The notes: a model not told the origin generated them from the sequence alone. A stretch of 64,000 bases of DNA from Hippopus hippopus (GCA_946811185.2 OX328107.1:9327565-9391564), one strand, 5' to 3'. Positions 22,290 to 34,098 are shown, numbered from the stretch's first letter. Program-made: numbers and translations.

Positions 22290-23830
22290 AATTGAGCTTA
22301 AAATGTGGCATCTAGAGCATCCACAAGAAATTTCCGTAAGTTGACCTAGTGACCTACTTTATCACCATACGTGACCCAATTTCAAACTCATCCAATATTT
22401 CATAAAGACAAACATTCTGACCAATTTTCAAGTCAATTGAGCAAGAAATGTGTCCTCTAGAGTGCCCTAAAGGTATTTCTTTAATTTGACCTAGTGACCT
22501 AGATTATGACCCCAGGTGACCCAATTTTGAGCTCATCTTAGATTTCATCAAGAGAAATATTTTAAACAATTTACAAATCAATTGAGCAAGAAATGTGGCC
22601 TCTAGAGTGCCCTAAAGGTATTTCTTTAATTTGACCTAGTGACCTAGTTTATGAGCCAAGTTGACCCACATTCAGACTCAAGTGAGATTTAATCAAGACA
22701 AACATTCTGACCAGTTTTCAAGTCAATTGAGCAAAAGATGTGGCCTCTAGAGTGTCCTATAGGTATTTTTTTAATTTGACTTAGTGACCTAGTTTATGAT
22801 CCCAGGTGACCCAAATCCAAACTCATCCGAGATTTCATCAAGACAAACATTCGGACCAATTTTCAAGTCAGTTGAGCTAGAAATGCGGCCTCTAGAGTGC
22901 CCTAAAGGTATTTCTTTAATTTGACCTAGTGACCTAGTTTATGACCCAAGTTGACCCAAATTCAAAATCATGTAGGATTTGATCAAGACAAATATTCTGA
23001 CCAATTTTCAAGTTAATTGAGCCAAAAATGTGGCCTCTACAGGGCTCTAAAGGTATTTCTTTAATTTGACCTAGTGACCTAGTTTATGATCCCAGTTGAT
23101 CCAAATTCAGATTCATGTGAGATTTAATCAAGACAAACATTCTGACCAATTTTCAAGTCAACTGAGCTATAAATGTGGCCTCTAGAGTGCCCTAAAGGTA
23201 TTTCTTTGACCTAGTGACTTAGTTTATGACCCGAGTTGACCCAAATTCAGTCTCATGTGAGATTTTATCAAGACAAATATTCTGACAGATTTTCAAGTCG
23301 TTTGAGCAAGAAATCAGGCCTTTAGAGTGCCCTAGAGGTATTTCTTTAATTTGACCTAGTGACCTAGATTATGATCCCAGGTGACCCAATTTTCAACTCA
23401 TCCTAGATTTCATCAAGAGAAACATTTTTACCGACTTTCAAATCAATTGAACAATAAATGTGGCCTCTAGAGTGCCCTAGAGGTTTTTCTTCAATTTGAC
23501 CTAGTGACCTAGTTTATGGTCCCAGTTAACCCAAATTCAGACTCATGTGAGATTTTATCAAGACAAACATTCTGACCAATTTTCAAGTCAACTGAGCAAA
23601 TAATGTGGCCTCTAGAGTGCCCTAAAGGTATTTAATTTGACCTAGTGACCTAGTTTATGATCCCAGGTGACCTAAATCCAAACTCATCCTAGATTTCATC
23701 AAGACAAACATTCTGACCAAATTTCAGGTCATTTGAGCAATAAATGCAGCCTCTAGAGTGCCCACAAGGTATTTCTTTAATTTGACCTAGTGACCTAATT
23801 TATGACCCCAGGTGACCCAATTTTGAACTC
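22290..23830 (+). repeat. 145-bp tandem array, about 11 copies
   Basis: The marker CCTCTAGAGTG or a variant recurs at 22309, 22454, 22599, 22744, 22889, 23034, 23179, 23319, 23464, 23609 and 23750. Spacing is 145 bp except two of 140-141 caused by 4-5 bp deletions. Each monomer carries TTTAATTTGACCTAGTGACC and GACCAATTTTCAAGTCA. A 145-bp period is not a multiple of three, so the array is not protein coding. Confidence 0.95.
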
Positions 23831-23859
23831 AATGAACATGTTGTGCTCAGGTGGGCTAA

Positions 23860-24925
23860 CAAACTTAGAACAGGTTCACTACATACCAGATATCAAAGCT
23901 CCAAGCCTTCCAGTTTCACAAAAGAATAATTTTAAAGTTTTCCCTTTTTTGTTCTTATGTTCAAACTTGTGACCCCTGGGGCGGGGCCAGTTTTGACCCC
24001 AGGGGCATCATATGAACAAAAGTGGTAGAGGTCCACTGGGAGATGCTACATACTAAATATAAAAGCTCTACACCTTACAGTTTTAGAGAAAAAGAATTTT
24101 AAAATTTTCCTTCTTTGTTCCTTTGTTCTAACTTGTGACCCCCGGGGCGGGGCCAGTTTTGACCACAGGGGCAGCGTATGAGCAAACTTGGTAGAGGTCC
24201 ACTAGGAGATGCTACATACCAAATATCAAAGCTCTATGCCTACCAGTTTCAGAGAAGGAGAATTTTAAAGTTTGCCTTCTTTGTTCCTATGTTTAAACTT
24301 GTGACCCCCGGGGCGGGGCCAGTTTTGACCCCAGGGGCATCATATAAACAAACTTGGTAGAGGCCCACTAGGAGATGCTACATACCAAATATCAAAGCTC
24401 TGGGCCTTCCAGTTTCAAAGAAGAAGAATTTTAAAGTTTTTCCTTTTTTGTTCCTATGTTCGAATTTCTGACCCCCGGGGCGGGGCCAGTTTTGACCCCA
24501 GGGGCATCATATGAATAAACTTGGTAGAGATCCACTGGCAGATGTTACATACCACATATCAAAGCTCTATGCCTTCCAGTTTCAGAGAAGAAGAATTTTA
24601 AAGTTTTCCTTCATTGTTCCTATGTTTGCATTTGTGACCCCCGGGGCGGGGCCACTTTTGACCCCAGGGGCATCATATGAACAAACTTGGTAGAGGTCCA
24701 CTAGGAGATGCTACATACCAAATATCAAAGCTCTATGCCTTCCAGTTTCTGAGAAGAAGAATTTTAAAGTTTTCCTTCTTTGTTCCTATGTTCGAACTTG
24801 TGACCCCCGGGGCGGGGCCAGCTTTGATCCCAGGGGCATCATATGAACAAACTTGGTAGAGGTCCACTAGGAGATGCTACATACCACATATCAAAGCTCT
24901 ACGCCTTTTAGTTTCAGAGGAGAAG
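23860..24925 (+). repeat. 166-bp tandem array, about 6.5 copies
   Basis: GATGCTACATACC recurs at 24042, 24208, 24374, 24541 (one change), 24707 and 24873, spaced 166-167 bp. Each copy contains GACCCCCGGGGCGGGGCCAG and GTAGAGGTCCACTAGGAG. The 60-codon open frames starting in each copy are by-products. Confidence 0.95.
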
Positions 24926-24957
24926 ATTTTCAAAGATTTTGCTATTTTTTTCCTTTT

Positions 24958-24973
24958 GGTTGCCATGGCAACC
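24958..24973. promoter_or_regulatory. perfect X-box-like palindrome in pearl-like element
   Basis: GGTTGCCATGGCAACC, a 16-bp perfect palindrome. It matches the two-half-site form bound by RFX factors (GTTGCC..GGCAAC). Also present in the same relative place at 28229 and 54443 and, with one change, at 13186. Regulatory activity is inference. Confidence 0.55.
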
Positions 24974-25733
24974 AGAGTTATGGGTGGAATTCAATCTCTT
25001 GAACAACTTTGGTAGAGCTTCTCCCAAGGAACATCCCTGCCAAGTTTCATCAAGATTGGCTCAGTGGTTCAGGAGGAGAAGATGTTTAAAGAAATTGTGG
25101 ACGACGGACGACGCACGACGGACGACGGACATTGGGCGATCACAAAAGCTGACCTTGAGCACTTTGTGCTCAGGTGAGCTAAAAAACGGCCAGATGTCCT
25201 GCGGAGTGACGTCACTTTACACCAAGATAACGCTCTGGCTCACGAAGCCACACTTGTACAGAAAAAAACTCTGTAAAAACTAAACACAGAAACACTAGCC
25301 AACCTTCACTATAATTCAGTCCTGACCCTTTGTGACCTTCAGGTCGTTCATGTTTTGAAAGATTCTGTATGTGGCTCGCACTACGAGAGCAGAGAGGAAC
25401 TAACCCTCACTATGACCGGGTCCCTAAGAGTAATATCACGTGACGCGCTCGCGCACGTGTTTCGCGCATGGGGATCAAGAATAAATAAGTGCATGAAATT
25501 CGGAGGAGGTTATTTTCAAAAATAGTAGACATTCCAAGTTGTTTTTTATAACAATATTCCAATACAGGCACTGGTCCACGTTCTTTCTGATCACCCCTCG
25601 TACATTAAGAACAGGGTCGGATGTTCTGAGAACGAGTTTGGTGTAACAAAACTCGACATTAGATGAGATATACGTGCTTATAGATTATTTTGCATCTTAT
25701 TTCCAAGATGAATGAACCTTATTTTGTTAGATT

Positions 25734-25938
25734 CTTACGAACAAAGTCCGTAAAATAGAAACAAATGAACAAATGCATAGCAGAAATACAGGGACCGGGC
25801 AGGATTCGAACCTAGAACGCCCGGACGAAAGGCCAATACCTTAACCACTGAGCTAAAGAGATATCTCCCTAACGCAGCTTTTAGGTATTGTATTTAAATC
25901 GGGACGAAGCCATGCATGAAGGAGTGGTCTCCCGTAAC
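25734..25938 (-). repeat. tRNA-derived SINE, copy 1
   Basis: On the minus strand an A-box-like TTTAGCTCAGTGGTTAAGG and a B-box GGTTCGAATCC lie about 45 bp apart, as in a tRNA promoter. A 5' extension follows GTTACGGGAGACCACTCC and the 3' tail ends at CGGACTTTGTTCGTAAG. The tRNA-like part cannot close a normal cloverleaf with its flanks, so it is not called as a tRNA gene. Confidence 0.7.
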
Positions 25939-26061
25939 ACACCCCCTCTTAAAGTCATCATTTATTGATGACTCAAAGCTTATTATTTAGACAACAAATG
26001 TCCGTTTCTGGACAACAAATGGGATTAATGGCTCAATGGTCAATCCCGGACGAGCCTCCAT

Positions 26062-26295
26062 CTTACGAACAAAGTCCGTAACAAAGAAACAAAATGAACA
26101 AATGCATGGCTGAAATACAAACCGCATCTGGCGGGATTCGAACCCACGGTGGACAAGATCCTCGTTTTTCGAGGTTTAAAAGACCAACACCATAACCACT
26201 GAGCTAAAGATATATCTCCCTTACGCAGCTGTTACATGTAGGTATTGTATTTAAATCGAGACGAAGCCATGCATGAAGGAGTGGTCTCCCGTAAC
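26062..26295 (-). repeat. tRNA-derived SINE, copy 2
   Basis: Same orientation and same 5' and 3' parts as copy 1, 328 bp away, but the tRNA-like middle is longer. It contains an extra stem, CCTCGAAAAACGAGG, between the A and B boxes, like the long variable arm of Leu/Ser tRNAs. The B box is GGTTCGAATCC. Confidence 0.7.
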
Positions 26296-27320
26296 AAGAT
26301 GCAATGGCTTCTTTTACAATTTTTTTTGTTTCTTAGATTTTTTAGAATATGCTGTAATTCTGGTATATCAACAGTATGGATGAGGAAAGCAATCGCAATA
26401 TTGAAAATCAGCCACAGCATTTACCATGGTATATTTCGAACCATATCGGAGTAGATCTTATATTTTGTCATGCTTTAAGTAGTAACAAGCACTAATTCCA
26501 ATTTGATTTCATTTAAAAGAGCTTAGTGGTTTAAAGAGGAAGACATTCACTCATGCATAACAGTTATGTTCTTTATTTTGAAACAGGGCTTCGTAAGTAA
26601 TTTTTCATTTTCAGTCACATAGTTCAAAGAAAAAAGATGAGAGCATTTTCACGTTTAATCTGAGAAAAATAAAATGGGTTTATATGTCTTAATAAACTAA
26701 TTGAATTTCTGTTTGGTATTTAGTAACACCTGATAAGATCGACTGGCAGTGAAAATTTGAAATGAATCGGTCCGTTAGTTATTTCGCAATCTGCAAATAT
26801 ATGTGATTTTTGGGATAAAAAGAAAAATCTAATTCTTAAATTTGCATAATCAAATAAGTTGATATCTTGAAAACAAATGGTCCAGAATCTGTAATTGATA
26901 CTAAAAGAAACTTTAGGTATAAACTGTGGTGGGAAAAAATAATCAACACATAAGGAAAAGCTATGGCAAAATTCCATTCTTAGTAAAGTATTTAAATTGT
27001 CCCAAATATGTCCTCTCCAGTACAGAGGGTTCAAAAGTAGTATTATAGATGTAAACTGGAGGTTTCTGTTGAATTCAGGAGTCTAAAACTTCACTATCAA
27101 AATTGATACAGCTCACAAGCTTGAATAGGCCTACTTCAAATAAGCAGATATAACATGTTGATTGGATGATCCTTGTAATTGTAAAAAAAAAAAATGTCCC
27201 CTCCATTACAAGCCTTTTTCCTCTTACCCCCTTACACTAGCTAAAATTTAGATTTTTAGTTCATAAATCTTGATTATAGGAATCATCCAAAGCATTGGTT
27301 GCATTGTACTTATATGAAAG
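26296..27320. other. no gene; possible unclassified repeat ends
   Basis: AT-rich. TGTCCTCTCCAGTACAGAGG near 27008 and TGTCCCCTCCATTACA near 27195 resemble TGTCCCCTCCAGTATATG at 28480, beyond the next element. An older unit may span here. A 104-codon minus frame across it has no recognised domain. Confidence 0.35.
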
Positions 27321-28453
27321 AACAAGAGGGCCATGATGGCCCTGTATCGCTCCACTGGCTATTAAGTAAAAACACTACAAGCCAAACATTACAATATTCA
27401 GCAAATTGATTTCAAACACGAGGACATGCAAACATTTTTCTATCTAATCCTACAAGAAAGTTGTGATCCATGGGCAAAGCCAATTTTGATTGCAAAGCTA
27501 TAATTATTTGAATCCTGGTGGAGGTCCACAATATAAAGCTCCATACCAAATAATTCAGTTCTTGAATGTTATAAACAAGAAGATTTTCAAATTTTTCTCA
27601 ATTTGGGCACCCTTGATAGAGACCCCCTAGATAAAGCTAAATGCAAAATTTGATAGCCCTAGCCCTTATAGCTAGATGCGAAAGATTTTCCTATATAAGC
27701 CCGCCCATGTAAAACATGTTACCCCCCGGAGCGAAGTCAAATTTGACCCTCGGCTATAATTTGGACACCCTTGGTACAGGTCCACTAGATAAAGCTACAT
27801 GCCAAATTTGGTCGCCCTAGGCCCCATGGCTAGGTCAAAGAAGAATTTTAAAGTTCTCCCTATATAAGCCCATGTAAAACTTGTTATATAAGCCCATGTA
27901 AAACTTGTTACCCCCGGGCAGGGCCTAATTTGACCCCAGGGCTATAATTTGAACAATCTTGGCAGAGGTCCACTAGATAAAGCTACATGCCAAATTTGGT
28001 AGCTCTAGGCCCTATGGCTAGGTAGAAGAGGAATTTTAAAGTTCTCCCTAAATAAGCCCATGTATAACTTGTAACCCCCGGGGCGGGGCCAATTTTGATC
28101 CCAGGGCTATAAATTGAAGAAACTTGGTAGAGGTCCACTAGATAAAGCTACATGCCAAATTTGGTAGCCCTTGGCCTTACGGTTTCAGACAAGAAGATTT
28201 TCAAAGATTTTCAAAATTTTTCAGTTTTGTTGCCATGGCAACCAGAGTTTTTGAAGGAATTAAATTCTTTCAAGAAATTCTGAAGAGGACCATGGCAGGA
28301 TCATTTCTGTGAAGTTTCATCAAAATTGGATGGGTAGTTTCAGAGAAGAAGACGTTTTAAAAAAAAGTTAACGCACGGACGGACGGACGGACGGACGCAC
28401 GACGGACAACAGGCCATGACATAAGCCCGCTGGCCTTCGGCCAGTGGAGCTAA
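27321..28453 (+). mobile_element. pearl-like / Helitron-type non-autonomous element, CTCCACTGG type
   Basis: Head AACAAGAGGGCCATGATGGC then GTATCGCTCCACTGG. Tail is the hairpin CTGGCCTTCGGCCAG, then TGGAG and CTAA. CTCCACTGG and CCAGTGGAG are inverted. Inside are four degenerate monomers, spaced about 158-188 bp on the marker ATAAAGCTACATGCC (27631, 27789, 27977, 28142), GTTGCCATGGCAAC at 28229-28242, and an (ACGG)n tract at 28374-28400. Fragment 12974-13390 belongs to this subfamily. Confidence 0.75.
28229..28242. promoter_or_regulatory. X-box-like palindrome in pearl-like element
   Basis: GTTGCCATGGCAAC, about 210 bp before the element's 3' end, at the same relative place as in the other elements. 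Confidence 0.5.
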
Positions 28454-31400
28454 AAATGAAAATGAAGCAGAAAAATTGCAATGTCCCCTCCAGTATATGA
28501 AATGTTGAACTATAAAACTGGTAAACGTCTGGTCATGGGCCATCTTAATTCCTCGATTTAAAATGCTGACATTGATGGTGTAGATCAAGATCAGACTGCG
28601 CAGGATTTGTAGACCGTTCCAGGATCGACGGTGTCCTATATTTGGTAGAAACAGCCTTAGAACTGAGCTCGAATGATTCCCTTTACACATTGCAACGTTC
28701 CTTCTTCCTTCTAACACTTAGTAGAAGAGACTTTTGGCTTGTTTCAACTATCTTGATTTATTATTTCTTTTTTTTTTTCATCTATTGATATTCGTTGATT
28801 AGGCAGTGGTATAATTGAAATAACTTCGAGAAATAAATTTCAAAACAGTTTTGTTCCCCACTAGAAGAATAACTTTCCTTTTCATAAGTACTATATCCAC
28901 TAGGCTAATTGATTCAAAATTTCTTTCCTATGATTGTAGTAAGATGTAAGAGCGATAGAGACAGAAATTCTGCAGTACACGAGTGATTGAAACGTGATAA
29001 ATGGATTTATATCTTTACAAATATCATGCAGTTTTCTCAGTTTTCTGCGCTAATTCATATATAGCGACCACATCTTCTCACACTTGTGACGTCACGGCAA
29101 ACTACCGGAAGTCACGATTTTTCAATTAGCGACTTTCAGACGGTGAAAATCCGAAGTTTAAACCACTATATCTCGTGAAGTAAGCATCACAGAACGCTAT
29201 TTTTTTTTTTGTTAACATACTCTAGTATAGTTTTATCCGATTTTGAAATAAAAACTTTGGACTGGAGTTACTCTTTAAACTCATGGCTCGCAAATGTGTA
29301 TACATGTGTATTTTAAGGCTGTCTTGTGTTTTAGCTGTTTGACACATGAACAGTTTCTCCCAACAACCTGCATACTTCACTGTGTTTTGCTTGTTATACC
29401 GAGCTACTTGTAAATGCGCTTTAGGTCGGCTGGCATGAAACTGTCGAAGTCACATCTTGAAATGTATGTGACTTGCCAGAGAGAGCATCAATAAACTTCA
29501 GGCTTTCCTTACTGTGCACACTGATTCTTGTAGATCAAATTCATTCACATGCATTTTACACCTATAGGTGAAGCTTTAATTTTTGTGATTTTTTTGACAG
29601 ACATTTCATTTCAAATAAACAGATCAGAAATAAAATTAATAGAGGATGCTATGATTTTCTTTATATTTTGGATACCTGAAAAAGAACACACACAGTTATC
29701 TTCAGACTTAAAAAGCACCATAAAAGAAAAAACAGAATAGTGGGCCAAAAGATGTGGACAAAATGGCAAATAGTGTAGGCCCTGACCAAACTGGTAAAGG
29801 GGCAGACTATTCTTATCCAGAAAGTTTGTTGTACCTGATTGTCCTATTGGAAAAATAGATCATAGATTAAATACCATTTTTTTTTATATCTTTTTCACAA
29901 AGGCATCTTTTGTGAAGACGGTTGTCTTCTGGAATGACTAGCTAAACTAGAATGTAAGGTGCAGGTGGTGGTAAACTGGCATGTACAGTGCAGGTGGTGG
30001 AATAGAGTCCTAGCTTTAGTTCTACATTTTCAGAATGCATGGCTTTTCCAAATTGTATGATCAATTCCATCACGTCACCATTCATAATTTACCAAATTAT
30101 TTAAAAACGCATTCCTTGTTTCAACGACGAAAAAGGAGAGCATGCTGTTAAGCAGATTCCGTAATTTGTGCCATATTTAAATCTGAAGTTGCTTTCAGTC
30201 CTGATAAATCTGAGATTTCGCAGTCTTAAAAACTCTTCGCGTGCCAAAGATATGTTCAGGTGTTATTGCAGACAGAACAGATCTATTGTTTTGGTCCTTT
30301 CTCAATTAAACTTTATCAAAACATCTAGCTTCGGTTATATCTTAGTCAACTGTTTATATTTGCCATCATGCGAGTTTCCATACTGTTTACAAATGGTCAA
30401 ACACTGGGTCACAAGGTTAAATCTAAAAAAAGAATATATTATACTCTGTTTCAGAAGCTGTTTTCAATTAATATACTCACGTTTCTGTCATCACTTGCAT
30501 TATTACCATATGAAAACACAAGTAAAAAATACATAAACAAGATGTTATCGATCGAAGTTCACGAGCGGTTCTGGGCCCTTGGGTTATAAATATATCTGCA
30601 AAGGTAATCACCTTTGATACTGCTTCTGGTAGTACGAGGTTTGATCTTCAGCCATGACATATTTTATTTTGAATAATAATAATTAGTAGTAGTAGTATTT
30701 GATTTATAATTATGTTTCTATTTTTTGGCATTTTTTTAATATTTCATACATGTATACAGCATGTCATACAACAACAACAACTAAATCATCATCATCATCA
30801 TTATCATCATCAGCATCATCAACAACAACACAAATACAGCAGCAGCAACAACAACAATAAAAAACAACAACAAGAAAAAAACACCAGCAGGATTCATTGT
30901 CGTCATTTGATTTTATGTTTTCACATGCACGCAAATGCCATGTATGAGTGAGAAGTCAACAAAACAAATTTCATTCTCTACCAAAGGTAGTCCTATTTAT
31001 AAGACCCTACGTACGTTATTTCACATTTTGACATTCATCGTGTACGTAGTCTTATCGGTTCCTTCTTAGGTTTCTTTAGCAAACTCCGACATCGAATTTT
31101 GTCGCTGTTTGAGCAACAAATTCGGACACTTAAAATACAAAATGCCCAATAAAACTTATATCGGTAACAAGATAAATCAATATTGAACCGATTTTAAAGA
31201 TTTGATTGTAAAAGACTTACGTTTTATGAGTTAAATCCGCTTCTATTTCACACTACCCTATTTTTGAAGTGAAACCGGTATGTAAGTGTGTAGTTAACGC
31301 AACTAAAAGAATTTTTTTTAACGAAATTCCTTTACCTTCATTAAAGTGTTACAGACAGGGGCAACCCTCATTCACAAACATAACTTTGCCAAGAAAGAAG

Positions 31401-32279
31401 TACTGAATCGTCTAATGGTCCATAACAGACAGTTATCGAGTTTTAAGACTGTTTATAAATAAAAGAAACGCCGAGAGAATGTCCTAGTAATTCGTCCCAA
31501 ATCTAGTTCGTTCCCACGTATTCTGAATCGATTTCCCCGGATTCCTCGTCCAACATGAGTTTCTGACACTTTCTGGAGTTGGTGTGTTAAATAGAGTGAC
31601 AACTTTCTTGAATGATTGGTTAAGTGTTACATATCAGATTTTAAGATGTTTTATGTGCATGGCTTTATTTTACGTAGATAAAGACATGGACATAAATGAA
31701 CGTACGGCAGTGAGGCTCCAAGTATTTATGTAAACTATAACTTTGGTAAATATTGAAAAGCTTCATTTCATGAAAGAGGAATTAGATCTATCGTCGATCG
31801 ACGTGTTTTCGAGGGTTGCATGTTTTCTAACCCGAAATGCACCCCAGTTTTCTTGCGTACTATGAAGTGAAAGACGTCACCTTTTTTTTTTAATGAACCC
31901 CTTATTTGAATGCAAACAATAGTTTCACTGCTGTTAATTTAGGAACTGCAACCAAAACAAGACCGTATGCATGTTTCTAAAGGAAAGATCGGTTTTAGTG
32001 GCATTTTTATGACCTTTTTTGGATCAGAGTATGTTTTTTTTTTTTGTCTCTTACGACGGGGAAAAAAAATCCAGACCACTCGCTGTTATTACTGAGAGTG
32101 AATATTTCCAACCCTTTTATTAAGACACTGAATATTTTCAGGTGTTTATGATAAAGTAGTTTTGAAGAAAATTCCTAGTCCTTCTTTACAGCTGCTAATA
32201 AATTGATAGAAGGAACCAAAACCGGTATTTCCGCTTAGGGTACACTTAACGCCTGAGCTGTAAATCTGTGGTTAAGATT
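28454..32279. other. no recognisable gene
   Basis: 3.8 kb of AT-rich sequence with a degraded TTAA-GATC hairpin near 28580-28640, a TGACGTCA at 29087 and the trinucleotide tract at 30767. Open frames of 63 and 122 codons (29549, 30168) show no domain and no flanking splice signals that convince me. Confidence 0.4.
30767..30872 (+). repeat. trinucleotide microsatellite (CAA/CAT/CAG)
   Basis: Runs of CAACAACAA, ATCATCATCATC, CAGCAGCAG and AACAACAACAAT. A 79-codon open frame through it reads as poly-Gln/His and is an artefact of the tract. Confidence 0.85.
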
Positions 32280-32720
32280 TCATATTAGAGGGTTGGACAA
32301 TAATGGTTCTCAACTACAGCTTAAGCAACCCATACTTATTATTTGCAGCAAAAAAAGTCTGTTAGATCAAGATAATTGTGAAAATTTTCTGTTTAAAGTA
32401 ATTAAAAAGCTGAAAAGACGGTCTGAGTTCTCTGATCAGGCTAAGTCTAACGGAACATTATGTGTCATGGGTTTCTGCGTTTTTTGCACCGATCAATTTT
32501 TCATGTCTGTTAATTTATGGATAGGTATTTCCGCATGATTTGACAAAGAAAATGTCAAATAAGTGTGTCAATTTACTACAAAACTGTCATTTTACACAAG
32601 ATAAGGGAAAAATGGCTCTTTTTTATTTATTTTTTTTTTTTTTTCTTGCGTGAGGTTTCGCGTGTAGCCAAAATTTATTACGTGAATTTCAATTCCACAA
32701 CTTGATTTTCGTATTAATTT
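32280..32720 (+). mobile_element. eroded copy of the hAT-like element at 34579, opposite orientation
   Basis: Blocks TTTGCAGCAAAAAAAGTCTG, GATCAATTTTTCATGTC, TTAATTTATGGATA, CATTTTACACAAGATAAG and ACGTGAATTTCAATTC occur here in forward order and, reverse-complemented, in 34590-35060. The CAGTGTTCC termini are lost. An 81-codon frame runs through the first part, with no recognised domain. Confidence 0.7.
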
Positions 32721-33764
32721 GCTTGAGCAGAAATACTGCAAAAAGCATTATTTTTTATTTTCTGGTATTCTAGTGCTGCTGTCAAGAGAAGGCCAATGGA
32801 CGCTAAATTTTACACTCGTCCGTCCCGTTCATCGCGCTTCAAAAACCGAAGCTAATTGACTTAGAACTGTTCATTTATATTAACCAAAAAAGTTAGTTCT
32901 AGTGAAAGGAAGCATTTTAGTTGAGTTTTGGTATACATTATCTTTTTTCATGAACTGTTCAATGGATATTTAAAGCCACGCAATGAGGTCGGGGTTTCCC
33001 ATGTCTAAATTCAGCTTCTGGCACAAGACCGAAGTGCTGAATATGTTGTTATCGTTGAATATACATGATTCAAGTAGGGACTATGGTTATACAGGCATTT
33101 CACATTAATTTATGTGGGGGTTATAAAAATAATTTTGGTAAACAGAACTTCATTTAAATATTCGTGAAATAAAACCGTCAATTAAGCCCTTCGAATCGTT
33201 GGTCCACCCTGTCACTTATTCTGTGTCAAAATGCTTGTTGGCCACAGGAAATTGTGCAAAAACACCGATCTTTATGCAATTGACAGAGCCAGTGAATTCA
33301 TAATCGTTACTGAATGCAGTTCAAAATATCTAAAAAGGTTAAAAAAAAAAAAACTGGTTGCCAAAACCAACGTTACAATCCGGTCCGTGGGGGGGGGGGG
33401 GAGGGGGGGGGCAAACCTAATTTCGTTCAAAAATCGTTCGGAATGTCGGTTCTTTATTTAACCCGAAATATGCTTGTAAATATGGCGGCATTTGTGTTGA
33501 AAAAGTTACACGATTGAATTCTAGATGAATATATCATAAATGTGGCCCTTTTTGAGAGAGAAAAAAGTAAATTTGTATCCAGTTATCTTTCATGTTTAGT
33601 TCAGTGCTTTTTCGACATTATCTCGGATTTTAGGAAATCGAATTTGCTACATAGAACTAAGTGGGGCCCATTTAGACGTAACATGCAAAAGAAAAGTAAA
33701 ATGTGAAATGTCCGATAGATAAATGTTGAACAGCAAATAAGCATGTGTACGTCAAAATATTTGG
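32721..33764. other. no recognisable gene; interrupted poly-G run
   Basis: AT-rich sequence with a G run interrupted once at 33389-33411. No repeat ends seen. Confidence 0.4.
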
Positions 33765-34098
33765 ACTATACCAAAGGACAAAATTTCCAACCTGTCCAAA
33801 ATGAAATTATTTGCATGCGACAAATTAAATGCAGTTCAAAAGGGAAAAGTTGTTTGTTGGCATTAGTTGAATTTGTGTTACGTATCGACATGTCCAAAAT
33901 AAAAACATTTGCATACGACAAATTAAATGTAGTTCAAAATGTAGCTCAAAAGGGAAAAGTTGTCTGACAAAAGGTAGAAAACACTGTGAGAAATAGAGAA
34001 AATGCTGGTTAACAGCATTTTCTCCTTTTCCCACAATGTTTTCAAAAGCATTCTTCCTCAGTGTCATAAAAACTGGAGATTGTGTGACAAAGGGTTAA
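33765..34098. mobile_element. TTAA-229 element with an internal duplication
   Basis: Left arm ACCAAAGGACAAAATTTCC, hairpin AGAGAAAATGCTGGTTAACA and partner, right TTAA at 34095-34098. It is about 100 bp too long because a block (CAAATTAAATG.AGTTCAAAA...AAAAGTTGT) is present twice. Confidence 0.7.

Larger units (their letters stand above)
22193..25182 (+). mobile_element. pearl-like / Helitron-type non-autonomous element with two tandem arrays
   Basis: Head AACAAGAGGGCCATGATGGC, forming a GGGCCATGATGGCCC stem, then GGATCGCTCACCT. Tail is the hairpin GAGCACTTTGTGCTC, then AGGTGAG, then CTAA. A hairpin a few bases before CTRR is the Helitron 3' signature. GCTCACCT and AGGTGAGC also make the ends inverted. 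Inside are an 11-copy 145-bp array, a 166-bp array, and a 3' domain with a GGTTGCCATGGCAACC palindrome and an ACGACGGACG tract. The host site reads AAAAC on both sides, so a short duplication or a simple A-rich junction are both possible. No protein is encoded. Tandem-core elements of this kind are known in bivalves (pearl/CvA). Confidence 0.75.
21620..25520 (+). pseudogene. mariner transposase, decayed and interrupted
   Basis: The left part reads, with stops and frameshifts, KYGRPSLSVIDK, SRVCIRWVPRLLTPEPMRVS (the linker WVPxLL block), then CDET and ETETKQQNSEQKHSTSP, like the block after the first catalytic Asp. The frame reaches NTIRK at the insertion point. The right part resumes with KRPDVLRSDVTLHQDNALAH (second catalytic Asp, usual form HxDNAPxH) and ends FRAWGSRINKCMKFGGGYF, the usual C-terminal 'W..r...Ci...G.YF' block. 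The third Asp region (usually YSPDLAPcDy) is badly degraded. Not functional. Confidence 0.8.
21284..25603 (+). mobile_element. old mariner transposon split by a pearl-like element
   Basis: Inverted ends of about 31 bp: TACGAGGGGTGATCATAAGG at 21284 and TCTGATCACCCCTCGTA ending 25603, with TA at each edge. Removing the insert (22193-25182) leaves about 1.33 kb, normal for a mariner. Transposase motifs lie on both sides of the insert in the same order and strand. The ends differ from those of the 9791 and 48011 elements (GGGGTGATC versus GGGCTGT), so it is a separate mariner family. Confidence 0.85.

Noticed and set aside
24178..24859. Three similar 60-codon frames that look like a repeated protein
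   Set aside because: The 166-bp period is not a multiple of three, so the frames cannot form one protein. They are by-products of the array.
25734..26295. LTR retrotransposon in miniature (two direct repeats around 123 bp)
   Set aside because: No TG...CA ends, no primer binding site or polypurine tract. The tRNA promoter boxes fit SINEs better.
26720..27034. 104-codon minus-strand frame
   Set aside because: Phe/Ile-rich by composition, with a possible repeat end inside it. No domain.
28340..28717. 125-codon minus-strand frame with VRPSVRPCV
   Set aside because: The Arg-Pro-Ser run is the translation of the (ACGG)n tract of a pearl-like element.
30712..30951. Gln/His-rich 79-codon frame
   Set aside because: Produced by a CAA/CAT/CAG microsatellite.
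32293..32538. 81-codon frame as a host gene
   Set aside because: It lies in a sequence repeated in reverse at 34.6-35.0 kb, where the frame is broken.
33978..34048. TTAA-229 stems as microRNA precursors
   Set aside because: The stems are nearly loopless and present in dozens of copies. Nothing shows Drosha/Dicer processing. They could yield small RNAs but cannot be called genes from sequence.
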